Below, in pieces: positions 25,569 through 33,664 of a stretch of 64,000 nt of DNA. Location of the stretch: NCBI GenBank assembly GCA_963663315.1, contig OY760176.1, positions 310,001-374,000 of the forward strand, written 5' to 3'. Source of the stretch: G963663315 sp963663315. GTDB lineage: Bacteria > Pseudomonadota > Gammaproteobacteria > Arenicellales > Poriferihabitantaceae. The notes beneath the pieces were generated by a model that was not told the origin of the DNA, made no database searches, and saw only the letters and a program-made list of their open reading frames with translations. Position 1 is the stretch's first letter; each line of letters opens with the position of its first letter. Both the position numbers and the translations under genes were made by a program.

Positions 25569-26012
25569 ATGTCAAAGAGAATAAGTTCACCTTTCGGCAC
25601 AATTATTATCGATCAGGATGATATGAGCGGTCTGATCAAATCTATCAACAACGACGGGGAACAGAAGGCTCGCCGTCATGAGTCGGTTGCCATGACTCCC
25701 AACGTTGACATTTATGAAGACAGCCGATCCTTGAGGTTGTGGATGGATCTTCCCGGAGTCGATAAGGACAGCATTCAGGTTACCGTATCCGGGAATGAAG
25801 TAGCAGTCAATGCCCGCACTCAAAAGTTGAATCTTGAGGGTGGGCACTGGGTGCGGCATGAAAGGCCGGTCGGGAATTTTGTGCGTAATCTCCGGTTTGG
25901 CGCAGCCATTGACGAAAGTGGCATCGTTGCCGACTACTCGGATGGAACCCTTGTCCTGACCATTGCAAAACCGGAACAATCCGAATCCAGAAACATAGAA
26001 GTCAATATGTAG
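25569..26012 (+). CDS. Hsp20/alpha-crystallin small heat-shock protein
   Basis: 147 residues. The alpha-crystallin domain runs from TPNVDIYEDSRSLRLWMDLPGVDKDSIQVTV to SDGTLVLTIAKP, with the customary RHERPVGNFVRNLRF edge-strand region; the last 10 residues form a short tail (SESRNIEVNM) without a clear IXI motif. It is an ATP-independent holdase that traps unfolding proteins. It lies 35 bases after the BCCT gene in the same direction, so may be co-expressed under osmotic or heat stress. Confidence 0.9.
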   Translation: MSKRISSPFGTIIIDQDDMSGLIKSINNDGEQKARRHESVAMTPNVDIYEDSRSLRLWMDLPGVDKDSIQVTVSGNEVAVNARTQKLNLEGGHWVRHERPVGNFVRNLRFGAAIDESGIVADYSDGTLVLTIAKPEQSESRNIEVNM

Positions 26013-26099
26013 TAAACCAATCGTAGCGGGGAAGAAGGATGTCTCAGCGCAGGAGACGATGCGCCCTGTCACCTGAACCGGATACCTGCCCAACATCAC

Positions 26100-26669
26100 T
26101 TGATCAATACACCGATTACCTTCGACCAATCCAGAGTCACAGAACAGGTGTATTCCTTCGTTGTGTCCTGTGCCAACGCCATGATGCTTTGTGCCGAGAC
26201 CCGGGTACAGCAGGAAATGCTTGCCAGGCTGTCCGGGCAGATTGGTAAGAAGCAGTCCAGATCATTCTCTGCGAACCCTCTGCCTGTTCTCCGTAATTTG
26301 CAGTGGGTCAAGGATATGAAGCTGGCAAAGGATTTTCGCCGGTTTGCACCTTATCTGCCGTGGCGTGTCTCTCCCCGTACCGTCGATCAGGGACATCAGG
26401 TGGCGATCATGGATTTCGACCCGATTTTTGATATGGGCGATATCGTATCGGGATTGATGTATGTCGATGCCAGTCAAAATTACCCTGAACACAATCACGC
26501 GGGTCAGGAGATGTACTTCCTGATATCCGGTACTGCCGAATGGCGCTATGGGGGTCACGACGACTATCAAAGACTGTCGGCAGGCAATGTCATTTATAAC
26601 TACCCGTGGGACTGGCATGGGGTCAAGGCGGGCGATACCCCGTTGCTGGCGTTGTACCTGTTGGCCTGA
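26100..26669 (+). CDS. Cupin, DMSP lyase-like (DddL/DddQ group)
   Basis: 189 residues with the start uncertain: TTG at 26100 is the only early candidate and lacks a good ribosome site, so the true start may lie further inside. The C-terminal half is a single cupin with YPEHNHAGQEMYFLISG: Y128, H131, H133, E137, Y139, and a later histidine at 173 in WDWHGV. This spacing fits the metal-binding and catalytic set known for DddQ-type DMSP lyases (Tyr, then His at +5, Glu at +9, Tyr at +11, His about 43 on). DMSP lyases release dimethyl sulfide and acrylate. The BCCT gene upstream could supply DMSP. Another cupin lyase or isomerase is possible. Confidence 0.6.
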   Translation: MINTPITFDQSRVTEQVYSFVVSCANAMMLCAETRVQQEMLARLSGQIGKKQSRSFSANPLPVLRNLQWVKDMKLAKDFRRFAPYLPWRVSPRTVDQGHQVAIMDFDPIFDMGDIVSGLMYVDASQNYPEHNHAGQEMYFLISGTAEWRYGGHDDYQRLSAGNVIYNYPWDWHGVKAGDTPLLALYLLA

Positions 26670-26738
26670 TTGCGGTATTTTCCAGAATCACCCGAATTTT
26701 CAAATGTGGTTCAGAACCTGACAATTTGAGGGAAACGT

Positions 26739-27746
26739 ATGACCGATAATACAGACCACGAGACTCAGCAGAAACTCGACCGGATGAACAGCGGCCTGTA
26801 CTGGTGGGGAGTGCCAACGCTTTTTCGTTGTCCCCATGATCCGAATCCTGAGCACTGTGACATTGCGTTGGTTGGTGTGCCGCACAGCACTGGTAACGGT
26901 ACTACCGAGCGTGACCAGCACCTGGGTCCAAGAGCGGTGCGCGACATGTCTGCGCTTGGCCGTCGGGTACACATGGAATTTGCCATGGACCCGTGGGAAC
27001 AATGCCGAATCCATGATCTGGGTGATGTGGCGTTACCTGAAGCCAACGACAATGAAAAGAGCATCCAGCGGATAACCGATTTCTATAAATCGATCGATCA
27101 GGCCGGGGTAAGACCTGTCTCTGTCGGGGGAGACCATTCGGTGACAGGCGGTATTCTTCAGGCAATTGCAGGCAAGGATGCGAAGCTCACCCAGGGCAAG
27201 AAAACAACCCTGCTGCATTTTGATGCCCATACCGATGCGTTTCACCACATCGAACATTTCCTTGGCGCGATAAAGTCAGCAGCGCATTGGGCCAGTTATC
27301 TGGTCCGTGATGGACATGTCAACCCGCACAACAGCGTCCAGGTCGGCATACGCGGTAATCCACGCACACTCGACTGGCTCGAACCGAGTTATGACCTGGG
27401 ATACGAGGTGATCGATATCAAACGTTTCAGGCAAATCGGGGTAGACAAGGCAATAGAAATCATCAATCGAAGAATCGGCGATGAGCCAGTCTACATTACC
27501 TTTGATCTTGATGCGCTTGATACCACAGTCGCACCCGGGGTGGCCAATCTCGAAGCAGGCGTCGAAGGTCTGTACATTGACGAAACCATGAAAATGCTGC
27601 GTTCGGTACGAGGCAAAAACATCATCGGCGGTGACGTGGTCTGCCTGATGCCGACCAAGGATGCGTCGAACAAGCAAACCTCACTGGTGGCGATATCAAT
27701 CATGTTTGAGATAATATCGCTGATTGCCGATAACATGGCCCGGTAG
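26739..27746 (+). CDS. Ureohydrolase (agmatinase-like)
   Basis: 335 residues of the arginase/agmatinase family. The binuclear manganese site is intact: GGDHS (about 131), HFDAHTD (D162, H164, D166) and FDLDALD (D256, D258). It hydrolyses a guanidino group to urea. The family string SFDxDxxDPxxAPG is modified to TFDLDALDTTVAPGV, and an N-terminal stretch with HSTGNGTTERDQHLGPRAVR is seen in marine ureohydrolases of unassigned specificity, so agmatine, guanidinobutyrate or guanidinopropionate are all possible. It follows the DMSP-lyase-like gene by 69 bases and is convergent to acnA. Confidence 0.85.
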   Translation: MTDNTDHETQQKLDRMNSGLYWWGVPTLFRCPHDPNPEHCDIALVGVPHSTGNGTTERDQHLGPRAVRDMSALGRRVHMEFAMDPWEQCRIHDLGDVALPEANDNEKSIQRITDFYKSIDQAGVRPVSVGGDHSVTGGILQAIAGKDAKLTQGKKTTLLHFDAHTDAFHHIEHFLGAIKSAAHWASYLVRDGHVNPHNSVQVGIRGNPRTLDWLEPSYDLGYEVIDIKRFRQIGVDKAIEIINRRIGDEPVYITFDLDALDTTVAPGVANLEAGVEGLYIDETMKMLRSVRGKNIIGGDVVCLMPTKDASNKQTSLVAISIMFEIISLIADNMAR

Positions 27747-27800
27747 TCCTGGCCGGAAAAATCAGCGCAACGGATTGAAACAAACTGATAGAGTGGCCGT

Positions 27801-30476
27801 TCAGGTCGCCTTGATGCGATTAAGCACGTAATGTAAAACACCTCCGGCGAGATAATATTCCACTTCGACTGCGGTATCTATTCTGGACTGCAACTGGATA
27901 TTGTCTACCGAGCCGTCTGCCCGGTTGATCCGTGCTTCGAAAATCTGCCCAGGCTTAAGGCCGCTTTCGAGTCCCAGAATATCGATGTTGTCGGTGATAC
28001 CGAGATTATGGGTTTTGCGGTCTTCTCCGGGCATGAACTGTAGCGGAAGGACCCCCATGCCGACCAGGTTGGATCGGTGTATCCGCTCAAAACTTTCCAC
28101 GATGACGGCTTTGACGCCGAGTAGCAGCGTCCCTTTGGCAGCCCAGTCACGACTTGATCCAGTGCCATATTCCTTGCCGCCAATGACCACAGTGGGTATT
28201 TGCCGCGACATATACCGCATTGCAGCATCATAGATTGAAACAGGTGCAGGGTCGTCAACGGTACGGGTAAATCCTCCTTCAATTCCGGGCGCCAGTTCAT
28301 TTCTGATCCGGATATTGCCGAAAGTGCCTCGCATCATGACTTCATGGTTGCCCCGTCTTGAGCCGTATGAATTGAAATCCCGTCGAGCCACCCCGTTGTC
28401 GATCAGGTATCTGGCTGCAGGACTGTCGGCAGCGATCGAGCCTGCCGGTGAAATGTGATCCGTCGTCACAGAATCTCCGAGCAATGCGAGAATCCGTGCG
28501 CCTCGTATATCGCTGTCCTTGCCGCTGGTGTACTGTTCCTCGAAGAACGGCGGCAATTGAATATAGGTTGAATCCGTAGAGAACGCATAGGTTTGACCCT
28601 GCCGGGCAGGAACGGCCTGCCATTGTTCGTCGCCGGCGAAGACGTCGGCGTACTTGCTGGCGAACATCGAGTCGTCAATCCTGCCCACCTCGCGGGCTAT
28701 CTCTTCATTGGTCGGCCAGAGATCTTTCAGATACACCGGATTGCCTTCCCGGTCCCGGGCGACCGGGTCACTCGCCAGATTGATCCGGGTGGTTCCCGCC
28801 AGTGCATAAGCGACGACCAGGGGTGGAGAAGCCAGCCAGTTTGCTTTCACCAGAGGGTGAATCCTGCCTTCAAAATTTCGATTGCCCGACAGTACCGCGG
28901 CCACCACCAGGTCTTTTTCAGTCACCACTTTGTCTACCGATTCGGGCAGGGGTCCCGAGTTTCCGATACAGGTGGTACAGCCATACCCCACTGTATTGAA
29001 GCCCAACGCATCAAGATAAGGTTGCAGTCCCGCCTTTTCAAGATATTCGGTCACCACTTTCGAGCCAGGCGCCAGTGATGACTTGACCCAGGGTTTGCGG
29101 GTGATCCCTTTTTCCACCGCTTTCTTTGCGACAAGTCCAGCCCCTACCATGACCGCAGGGTTGGAAGTGTTGGTGCAGGAGGTGATGGCAGCCACGACGA
29201 CATCGCCATGATGCATGTCGAATCCGTCGCTGCTTTCAAAACCCTCGTCCATTTCGTTTTCCTTGCCCTCCTGGGTGATGAATGCCTCCATCGCTTCAGG
29301 CAGGTCGGGCAGGGCGACCCGGTCCTGGGGGCGTTTTGGCCCGGACAGGTTTGGATTAACTTCACTGATATCCAGGTACAGGGTGGAACTGAAAACCGGG
29401 TCGGGATCGTCACTGTATCTCCACAGCCCCTGGGCCTTGCAGTATGCTTCGACCAGCGCCACAGTATCCGCTGGCCGACCGCTCAGGCGAAGGTAGTCAA
29501 TAGTTTTCTGGTCTACCGGAAAAAAGCCGCAGGTTGCCCCGTATTCCGGAGCCATGTTGGCAATGGTTGCGCGGTCTGCAATCGGCAGATTATCCAGTGC
29601 GCTTCCATAAAACTCTACAAACTTTCCAACCACGCCATGCTCACGAAGCATCTGCACGATAAGCAGAACCAGATCTGTCGCAGTAATGCCTTCCTTCAGT
29701 TTTCCGGTCAACTCAAAGCCGACGACCCGCGGAATCAACATCGGTATCGGTTGCCCCAGCATGGCGGCTTCGGCTTCAATGCCACCCACGCCCCAACCCA
29801 GCACACCGAGGCCATTGATCATGGTCGTATGACTGTCTGTCCCGACCAGTGTGTCAGGGTAGGCAACGAGCTGACCGCCTTTGCTGTCACTCCACACGCC
29901 CCTGGCAAGGTATTCGAGGTTAACCTGGTGGCAGATGCCTGTTCCCGGAGGAACCAGACTGAAGTTGTCAAAAGCCCCCTGACCCCATTTCAGGAATTGA
30001 TACCGCTCTGCGTTCCGCTGCATTTCCAGATTAACATTGGTTGCAAATGCGGTATGGGTTGCATACTGATCAATCACCACGGAGTGATCAATCACCAGAT
30101 CAACCGGTGAAAGCGGGTTGATCTTTTCCGGGTCGATACCGGCCTTGACCAGCGCATTGCGCATCGCAGCCAGATCTACCACCGCTGGCACTCCGGTAAA
30201 ATCCTGCATCAGTACACGGACGGGATGGTAGGCGATTTCCTGAGAGGTGTAGTCTTCGGCACTTTTTGCAACGGCTGCAATATCGTCTGCGGTGCAGGAA
30301 ATCCCGTCTTCATGGCGCAGCAGATTCTCCAGCAGCACCTTTATCGAATTGGGCAGTCGGCCGATATCTGCAAGACCGGACACTTTCGCCGAGTTGAGAT
30401 TATAGTAACCACAGGTGGTTCCGTTGACATCCATCGTCGAATAGCTGTCGAATGAATTTTTGCTGGTTTGTGTCAT
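27801..30476 (-). CDS. acnA: Aconitate hydratase A
   Basis: 891 residues from the ATG at 30476, equal to the E. coli AcnA length; a TTG four codons earlier is less likely. The three cluster cysteines are in AITSCTNTSNP and GYGCTTCIGNSGPLP, and the C-terminal swivel domain has GSRDWAAKGTLLLGV. The enzyme interconverts citrate and isocitrate and, in its apo form, acts as an iron-responsive mRNA-binding protein. It lies downstream of hemJ in the same direction with 95 bases between. Confidence 0.97.
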   Translation of the reverse strand: MTQTSKNSFDSYSTMDVNGTTCGYYNLNSAKVSGLADIGRLPNSIKVLLENLLRHEDGISCTADDIAAVAKSAEDYTSQEIAYHPVRVLMQDFTGVPAVVDLAAMRNALVKAGIDPEKINPLSPVDLVIDHSVVIDQYATHTAFATNVNLEMQRNAERYQFLKWGQGAFDNFSLVPPGTGICHQVNLEYLARGVWSDSKGGQLVAYPDTLVGTDSHTTMINGLGVLGWGVGGIEAEAAMLGQPIPMLIPRVVGFELTGKLKEGITATDLVLLIVQMLREHGVVGKFVEFYGSALDNLPIADRATIANMAPEYGATCGFFPVDQKTIDYLRLSGRPADTVALVEAYCKAQGLWRYSDDPDPVFSSTLYLDISEVNPNLSGPKRPQDRVALPDLPEAMEAFITQEGKENEMDEGFESSDGFDMHHGDVVVAAITSCTNTSNPAVMVGAGLVAKKAVEKGITRKPWVKSSLAPGSKVVTEYLEKAGLQPYLDALGFNTVGYGCTTCIGNSGPLPESVDKVVTEKDLVVAAVLSGNRNFEGRIHPLVKANWLASPPLVVAYALAGTTRINLASDPVARDREGNPVYLKDLWPTNEEIAREVGRIDDSMFASKYADVFAGDEQWQAVPARQGQTYAFSTDSTYIQLPPFFEEQYTSGKDSDIRGARILALLGDSVTTDHISPAGSIAADSPAARYLIDNGVARRDFNSYGSRRGNHEVMMRGTFGNIRIRNELAPGIEGGFTRTVDDPAPVSIYDAAMRYMSRQIPTVVIGGKEYGTGSSRDWAAKGTLLLGVKAVIVESFERIHRSNLVGMGVLPLQFMPGEDRKTHNLGITDNIDILGLESGLKPGQIFEARINRADGSVDNIQLQSRIDTAVEVEYYLAGGVLHYVLNRIKAT

Positions 30477-30571
30477 GGATCTTTTCAAAGGGTAAGGTTA
30501 AATCCGGGATTCGGACCGCGCTGGCGATTATACTGCATTTGATCTGATTCGGATTGCTTACGCATCAGCCA

Positions 30572-30985
30572 CTAAACTGGTTTGACCACGACCAGAATAA
30601 TGATTCCGATCAGGTAGAGTACGGGTAATTCATTCATCCACCGGTAGTAAACGTGGCTCCGTCTGTTGGCGTCACGCTGGAAAGCAAGCAGCGCCCGGTA
30701 ACACCAGATATGATGGACGATAACCAGCCCCACCAGTACCAGTTTTGCTGTTAACCAGTTTCCGGAAAATCCATAACCTGCCCATAGCCAGAATCCGGAA
30801 AAGACAGTCAATACCGCACCCGGCGTCATGATTCCGAAAAAAAGTTTTCTTTCCATGATCTTGAATCGATCAATACTGATGCGGTCGTCGGCCTGGGCAT
30901 GATAGACATACAACCTGGGCAGATAGAACAATCCGGCGAACCAGACAACCATCGAGATGATATGAAATGATTTGATCCAGAGCAT
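30572..30985 (-). CDS. hemJ: Protoporphyrinogen IX oxidase HemJ
   Basis: 137 residues with four predicted transmembrane helices. LWIKSFHIISMVVWFAGLFYLPRLYVYHA at the N-terminus and the conserved KLVLVGLVIVHHIWC and YYRWMNELPVLYLIGIIILVVVKP are typical of HemJ (UPF0093). The early histidine (in KSFHI) and the lysine in LTAKLVLV are the conserved residues needed for haem-linked activity. It oxidises protoporphyrinogen IX to protoporphyrin IX in the inner membrane. No hemG or hemY gene is in the window. Confidence 0.9.
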   Translation of the reverse strand: MLWIKSFHIISMVVWFAGLFYLPRLYVYHAQADDRISIDRFKIMERKLFFGIMTPGAVLTVFSGFWLWAGYGFSGNWLTAKLVLVGLVIVHHIWCYRALLAFQRDANRRSHVYYRWMNELPVLYLIGIIILVVVKPV

Positions 30986-31118
30986 TTTTTATAAGTCGGT
31001 CAGCCTGTGGCCGGATCAATTCTAGCAGGCATTCGGCTTGATTTGGTTGACTCGAATGGTTAACCCGAATTATCCTGAATCATCCACGGGTCAGGGTTAG
31101 CGGTTCGGGCAGGCAAAA

Positions 31119-31148
31119 AAAAGGACGTCCAGAAACTGGACGTCCGAA
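31119..31148 (-). terminator. Rho-independent terminator after the DUF1127 unit
   Basis: Read on the minus strand, GGACGTCCAG, a short loop and CTGGACGTCC are followed by eight or more Ts. The plus strand shows a run of As at about 31117-31124 just before the stem. It lies about 30 bases after the end of the DUF1127 gene and would end that small operon. Confidence 0.85.
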
Positions 31149-31176
31149 TCAATAACACCAATGGAGGATTAAAACA

Positions 31177-31455
31177 CTATGCGGCTTTTCGAAGCTCCAC
31201 TGAAACTTCGGGTTTGCCGGTTCTTTCAGAGACCATTTTTACAGAGGCGCGAGGTCGGGTGATGGACGCATAGATTTCATGACGTTCAATACCGATATCG
31301 CGCAGCAATCTGTCGCTCATTCCAGACAACTGGCGAATTGCTGCTTTACGTTCTTTCCAGGTTCTGTATCGGTCTACAATCCGTCTTGCAATACCGCGAC
31401 GGAATGAATTGTGGATGACGTTCGTTTTGTCACCTGTAATTGCTATATTATTCAT
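31177..31455 (-). CDS. DUF1127 domain protein
   Basis: 92 residues from the ATG at 31455, which has GGAGG five bases before it (a GTG at 31461 overlaps that ribosome site and is less likely). The core WKERKAAIRQLSGMSDRLLRDIGIERHEI is the DUF1127 helix pair rich in basic residues. DUF1127 proteins in other bacteria affect RNA turnover, phosphate and carbon responses, and some are small RNA-binding proteins. The N-terminal 20 and C-terminal 25 residues are longer than in the shortest members. It is preceded by a 27-codon membrane peptide gene in the same unit. Confidence 0.85.
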   Translation of the reverse strand: MNNIAITGDKTNVIHNSFRRGIARRIVDRYRTWKERKAAIRQLSGMSDRLLRDIGIERHEIYASITRPRASVKMVSERTGKPEVSVELRKAA

Positions 31456-31464
31456 ACCCACCTC

Positions 31465-31548
31465 CTAATTGATCACGGCCATGATAATTGTTAATAATGT
31501 GAGAGCACCGACATAGGAGAGTCCCACTTTGATTTGTATGTCTGACAT
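31465..31548 (-). CDS. Small membrane peptide upstream of DUF1127
   Basis: A 27-codon frame on the minus strand begins with ATG at 31548 and ends with TAG at 31465-31467. It reads MSDIQIKVGLSYVGALTLLT followed by IIMAVIN, one hydrophobic helix after a short charged start. AGAGG lies about nine bases before the ATG. The TAG overlaps the AGGAGG ribosome site of the DUF1127 gene, so translation is likely coupled. I do not recognise the peptide; it could be a leader that controls DUF1127 translation or a functional single-helix membrane protein. Confidence 0.6.
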   Translation of the reverse strand: MSDIQIKVGLSYVGALTLLTIIMAVIN

Positions 31549-31668
31549 TTTCTTGTGCCTCTGTTACATTGTTGATTAATTGGATCAGTTGAAATCAAAT
31601 CAATCAGCTGATGGAGAGAATATAGGGCTTGGAAGCGCTGTACGCAAACGATAAATTTTCATATAATA

Positions 31669-31686
31669 CATGAGTAATTACTCATG
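31669..31686. promoter_or_regulatory. 18-bp palindromic operator before the LysR gene
   Basis: CATGAGTAATTACTCATG is perfectly palindromic. A TATAAT box lies at 31662-31667 directly before it, so the palindrome covers the expected transcription start of the LysR gene, whose ATG is at 31695. It is also between this gene and the divergent small-peptide/DUF1127 unit. Autorepression by the LysR protein is the simplest explanation. Confidence 0.7.
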
Positions 31687-31694
31687 GTTGAATT

Positions 31695-32624
31695 ATGGCG
31701 ATCCGCTATCCTTCGATGTCTTCACTACGGGCTCTTGAAGCTGCAGCCCGGCATTTGAGTTATACCCGTGCAGCCGAAGACATGTTTGTGACGCAAAGCG
31801 CCATCAGCCACCAGATCAAGCATATCGAAGAACTCTGGGGGTTTACTCTGTTTCAGCGCAGAGGGCGGACCCTGATCCTGACCGAAGCAGGCCATGCCAT
31901 CGTGCCGATTGTCAGGGATTTCATAAGACGAATGACCGTAACCCTGGAAGACCTGAAAGAAGCCCAATCCGGGTCAACAGCCTTGAGGGTGACATTGCTG
32001 CAGTCATTCGCCTTTAAATGGCTGGTGCCGAGACTGGGCAATTTCAACCATGAATATCCCGATATCAATGTATGGATTTCCACCACGGATGAACTGGAGG
32101 ATTTTGATTCGGTAAATGCCGATGTTGGCATTCGGCTGGGCTATGGTAGCTGGAGCAACCTGTATGAAGAATTGCTGCTGCAGGAATATGTTTTTCCGGT
32201 GTGCAGTCCACATTTTCTTGAGGAATACGGCATACCTGAGAAACCCGAGGATTTGCTCAGTCTTCCTTTATTGCGGCGAAATGCAATAGATATACTGCAA
32301 CGCTGGAGAGACTGGTTCAGGGATGCGGATGTCACGGTCAGAAAAATGCCCAAGGGCACCCATTTCCCACAAACCAGTCTGGCAATTCAGGCCGCGATCG
32401 ACGATCAGGGGGTCGCGCTTGCCCGCAGCGCTCATGTGCTTGATGACGTCAAGGCAGGCCGGTTGGTCAGACTGTTTCCCGAAGTAAAAAGCAAATCCAA
32501 CCTTTCCTATTTTTTCGTCTGTATCCGGGGCAGGGAACACGAACCGCAAATCACCGCTTTTCGGGGCTGGTTAAAGCGCGAGGCGGAACTATCCGAAAAC
32601 GAGTTTGAGAAAATGCTGAGTTGA
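31695..32624 (+). CDS. LysR family regulator, GcvA type
   Basis: 309 residues. The winged helix begins YPSMSSLRALEAAARHLSYTRAAEDMFVTQSAISHQIKHIEE, the pattern of the GcvA subgroup, and the effector domain follows from about residue 93. GcvA-type regulators control glycine cleavage, and others control beta-lactamase or amino-acid genes, so the name does not fix the target. A palindrome at its own promoter fits autoregulation. It is divergent from the small-peptide/DUF1127 unit and convergent with the heptosyltransferase gene. Confidence 0.9.
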   Translation: MAIRYPSMSSLRALEAAARHLSYTRAAEDMFVTQSAISHQIKHIEELWGFTLFQRRGRTLILTEAGHAIVPIVRDFIRRMTVTLEDLKEAQSGSTALRVTLLQSFAFKWLVPRLGNFNHEYPDINVWISTTDELEDFDSVNADVGIRLGYGSWSNLYEELLLQEYVFPVCSPHFLEEYGIPEKPEDLLSLPLLRRNAIDILQRWRDWFRDADVTVRKMPKGTHFPQTSLAIQAAIDDQGVALARSAHVLDDVKAGRLVRLFPEVKSKSNLSYFFVCIRGREHEPQITAFRGWLKREAELSENEFEKMLS

Positions 32625-32637
32625 AGGTCTGCGGGCT

Positions 32638-33645
32638 TCAGGACCAAACCGATCTGATTGCCCGGACCACCTCTGTACTGCCGAGTCTGGCGATACATTG
32701 CCTCGGGCACAATGGTTGATCGCAAATATCGCATTCGGGAACCCGGACAACCAGATCATTCTGACCCAGTGGCCCTGTTTTTTTTTCATCCGTCGGGCCG
32801 AACAGCGCAACCACCGGGGTTTTTACTGCCCCGGCGACATGCATCGGGAAACTGTCCCCGGTCAGCATCAGCTCAGCCCGTCGAGTGAGTTCCGCGAATT
32901 CCGGCAAGGTCAGCGCACCCAGCAGGTTGGTGGCATCAGCCTGTCGTGCAGTCAAACCATGAAGAATCATCGACTCATCCACTTCTTGTTTGCGCTCTGC
33001 AGAGCCGGTAAACACGACGTGGAATTTGTCCGCAACCGCTTCCCGGGCCACCAGGTAATATTCAAGCGGCCAGTCTTTTGAAAGCCAGCGCGTAAACGGA
33101 CTCATGATCAGGATCGGATTTGCCTGCGGGTTTGTTCTGGCAAGCAGGTCATCGACTGCGAGTTTCTCTTTCTCACTGACACAGAATTCCATCGATGTAT
33201 CCACTGCCGGTATCCCTGCCAGTCCCAGCACCCGATCCATCTCCCTGATCGCATGCAAACGCGGGTCCCTGAATCCTTCCAGGCCCCACCAGTTTCCCTT
33301 GACCAGTTTGCGATCCGATTTTGCGCCATACAGAAAGAGTACCGACTTTGCCAGACCCTGGAGATCAATTGCCAGGTCGAACCGCTGTTGTCTGATTTTT
33401 GTCATCACCCGGGACATTTCCTGCCATGCCCACACCGGCTCCCTGTACCAGTTGTGCTTGATTCGATAGCGGTCTATGGCAATGATTTCATCCACCCAGG
33501 CGTTATACTGGTAGATGGTCATCGATGTGCTGGCAGTGAGCAGGGTCAAATGACTGTCCGGATAGTGCTTCTTGATCGCACGGACATGCCCGGTCGAGTG
33601 CAATACATCTCCCAGCGAAGTCTGTTTGATGACCAGAATTTTCAC
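32638..33645 (-). CDS. Glycosyltransferase family 9 (heptosyltransferase-like)
   Basis: 335 residues from GTG 33645, where KILVIKQTSLGDVLHSTGHVRAIKKHYP is the GT9 N-terminus; the open frame upstream to 33831 reads as a shadow of the next gene. The C-terminal half has TGDSFPMHVAGAVKTPVVALFGPTD, the nucleotide-sugar site of the ADP-heptose transferases. CDICDQPLCPRQCIARL near the end holds a cluster of cysteines seen in some members. It would add heptose to the LPS core. It follows the LpxL-like gene by 19 bases. Confidence 0.88.
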   Translation of the reverse strand: MKILVIKQTSLGDVLHSTGHVRAIKKHYPDSHLTLLTASTSMTIYQYNAWVDEIIAIDRYRIKHNWYREPVWAWQEMSRVMTKIRQQRFDLAIDLQGLAKSVLFLYGAKSDRKLVKGNWWGLEGFRDPRLHAIREMDRVLGLAGIPAVDTSMEFCVSEKEKLAVDDLLARTNPQANPILIMSPFTRWLSKDWPLEYYLVAREAVADKFHVVFTGSAERKQEVDESMILHGLTARQADATNLLGALTLPEFAELTRRAELMLTGDSFPMHVAGAVKTPVVALFGPTDEKKTGPLGQNDLVVRVPECDICDQPLCPRQCIARLGSTEVVRAIRSVWS

Positions 33646-33664
33646 CGACCCTGAACCCGCCCGG

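Noticed and set aside
29208..30110. 300-codon plus-strand frame over acnA
   Set aside because: It is the complement of well-conserved aconitase sequence and has no family motif.
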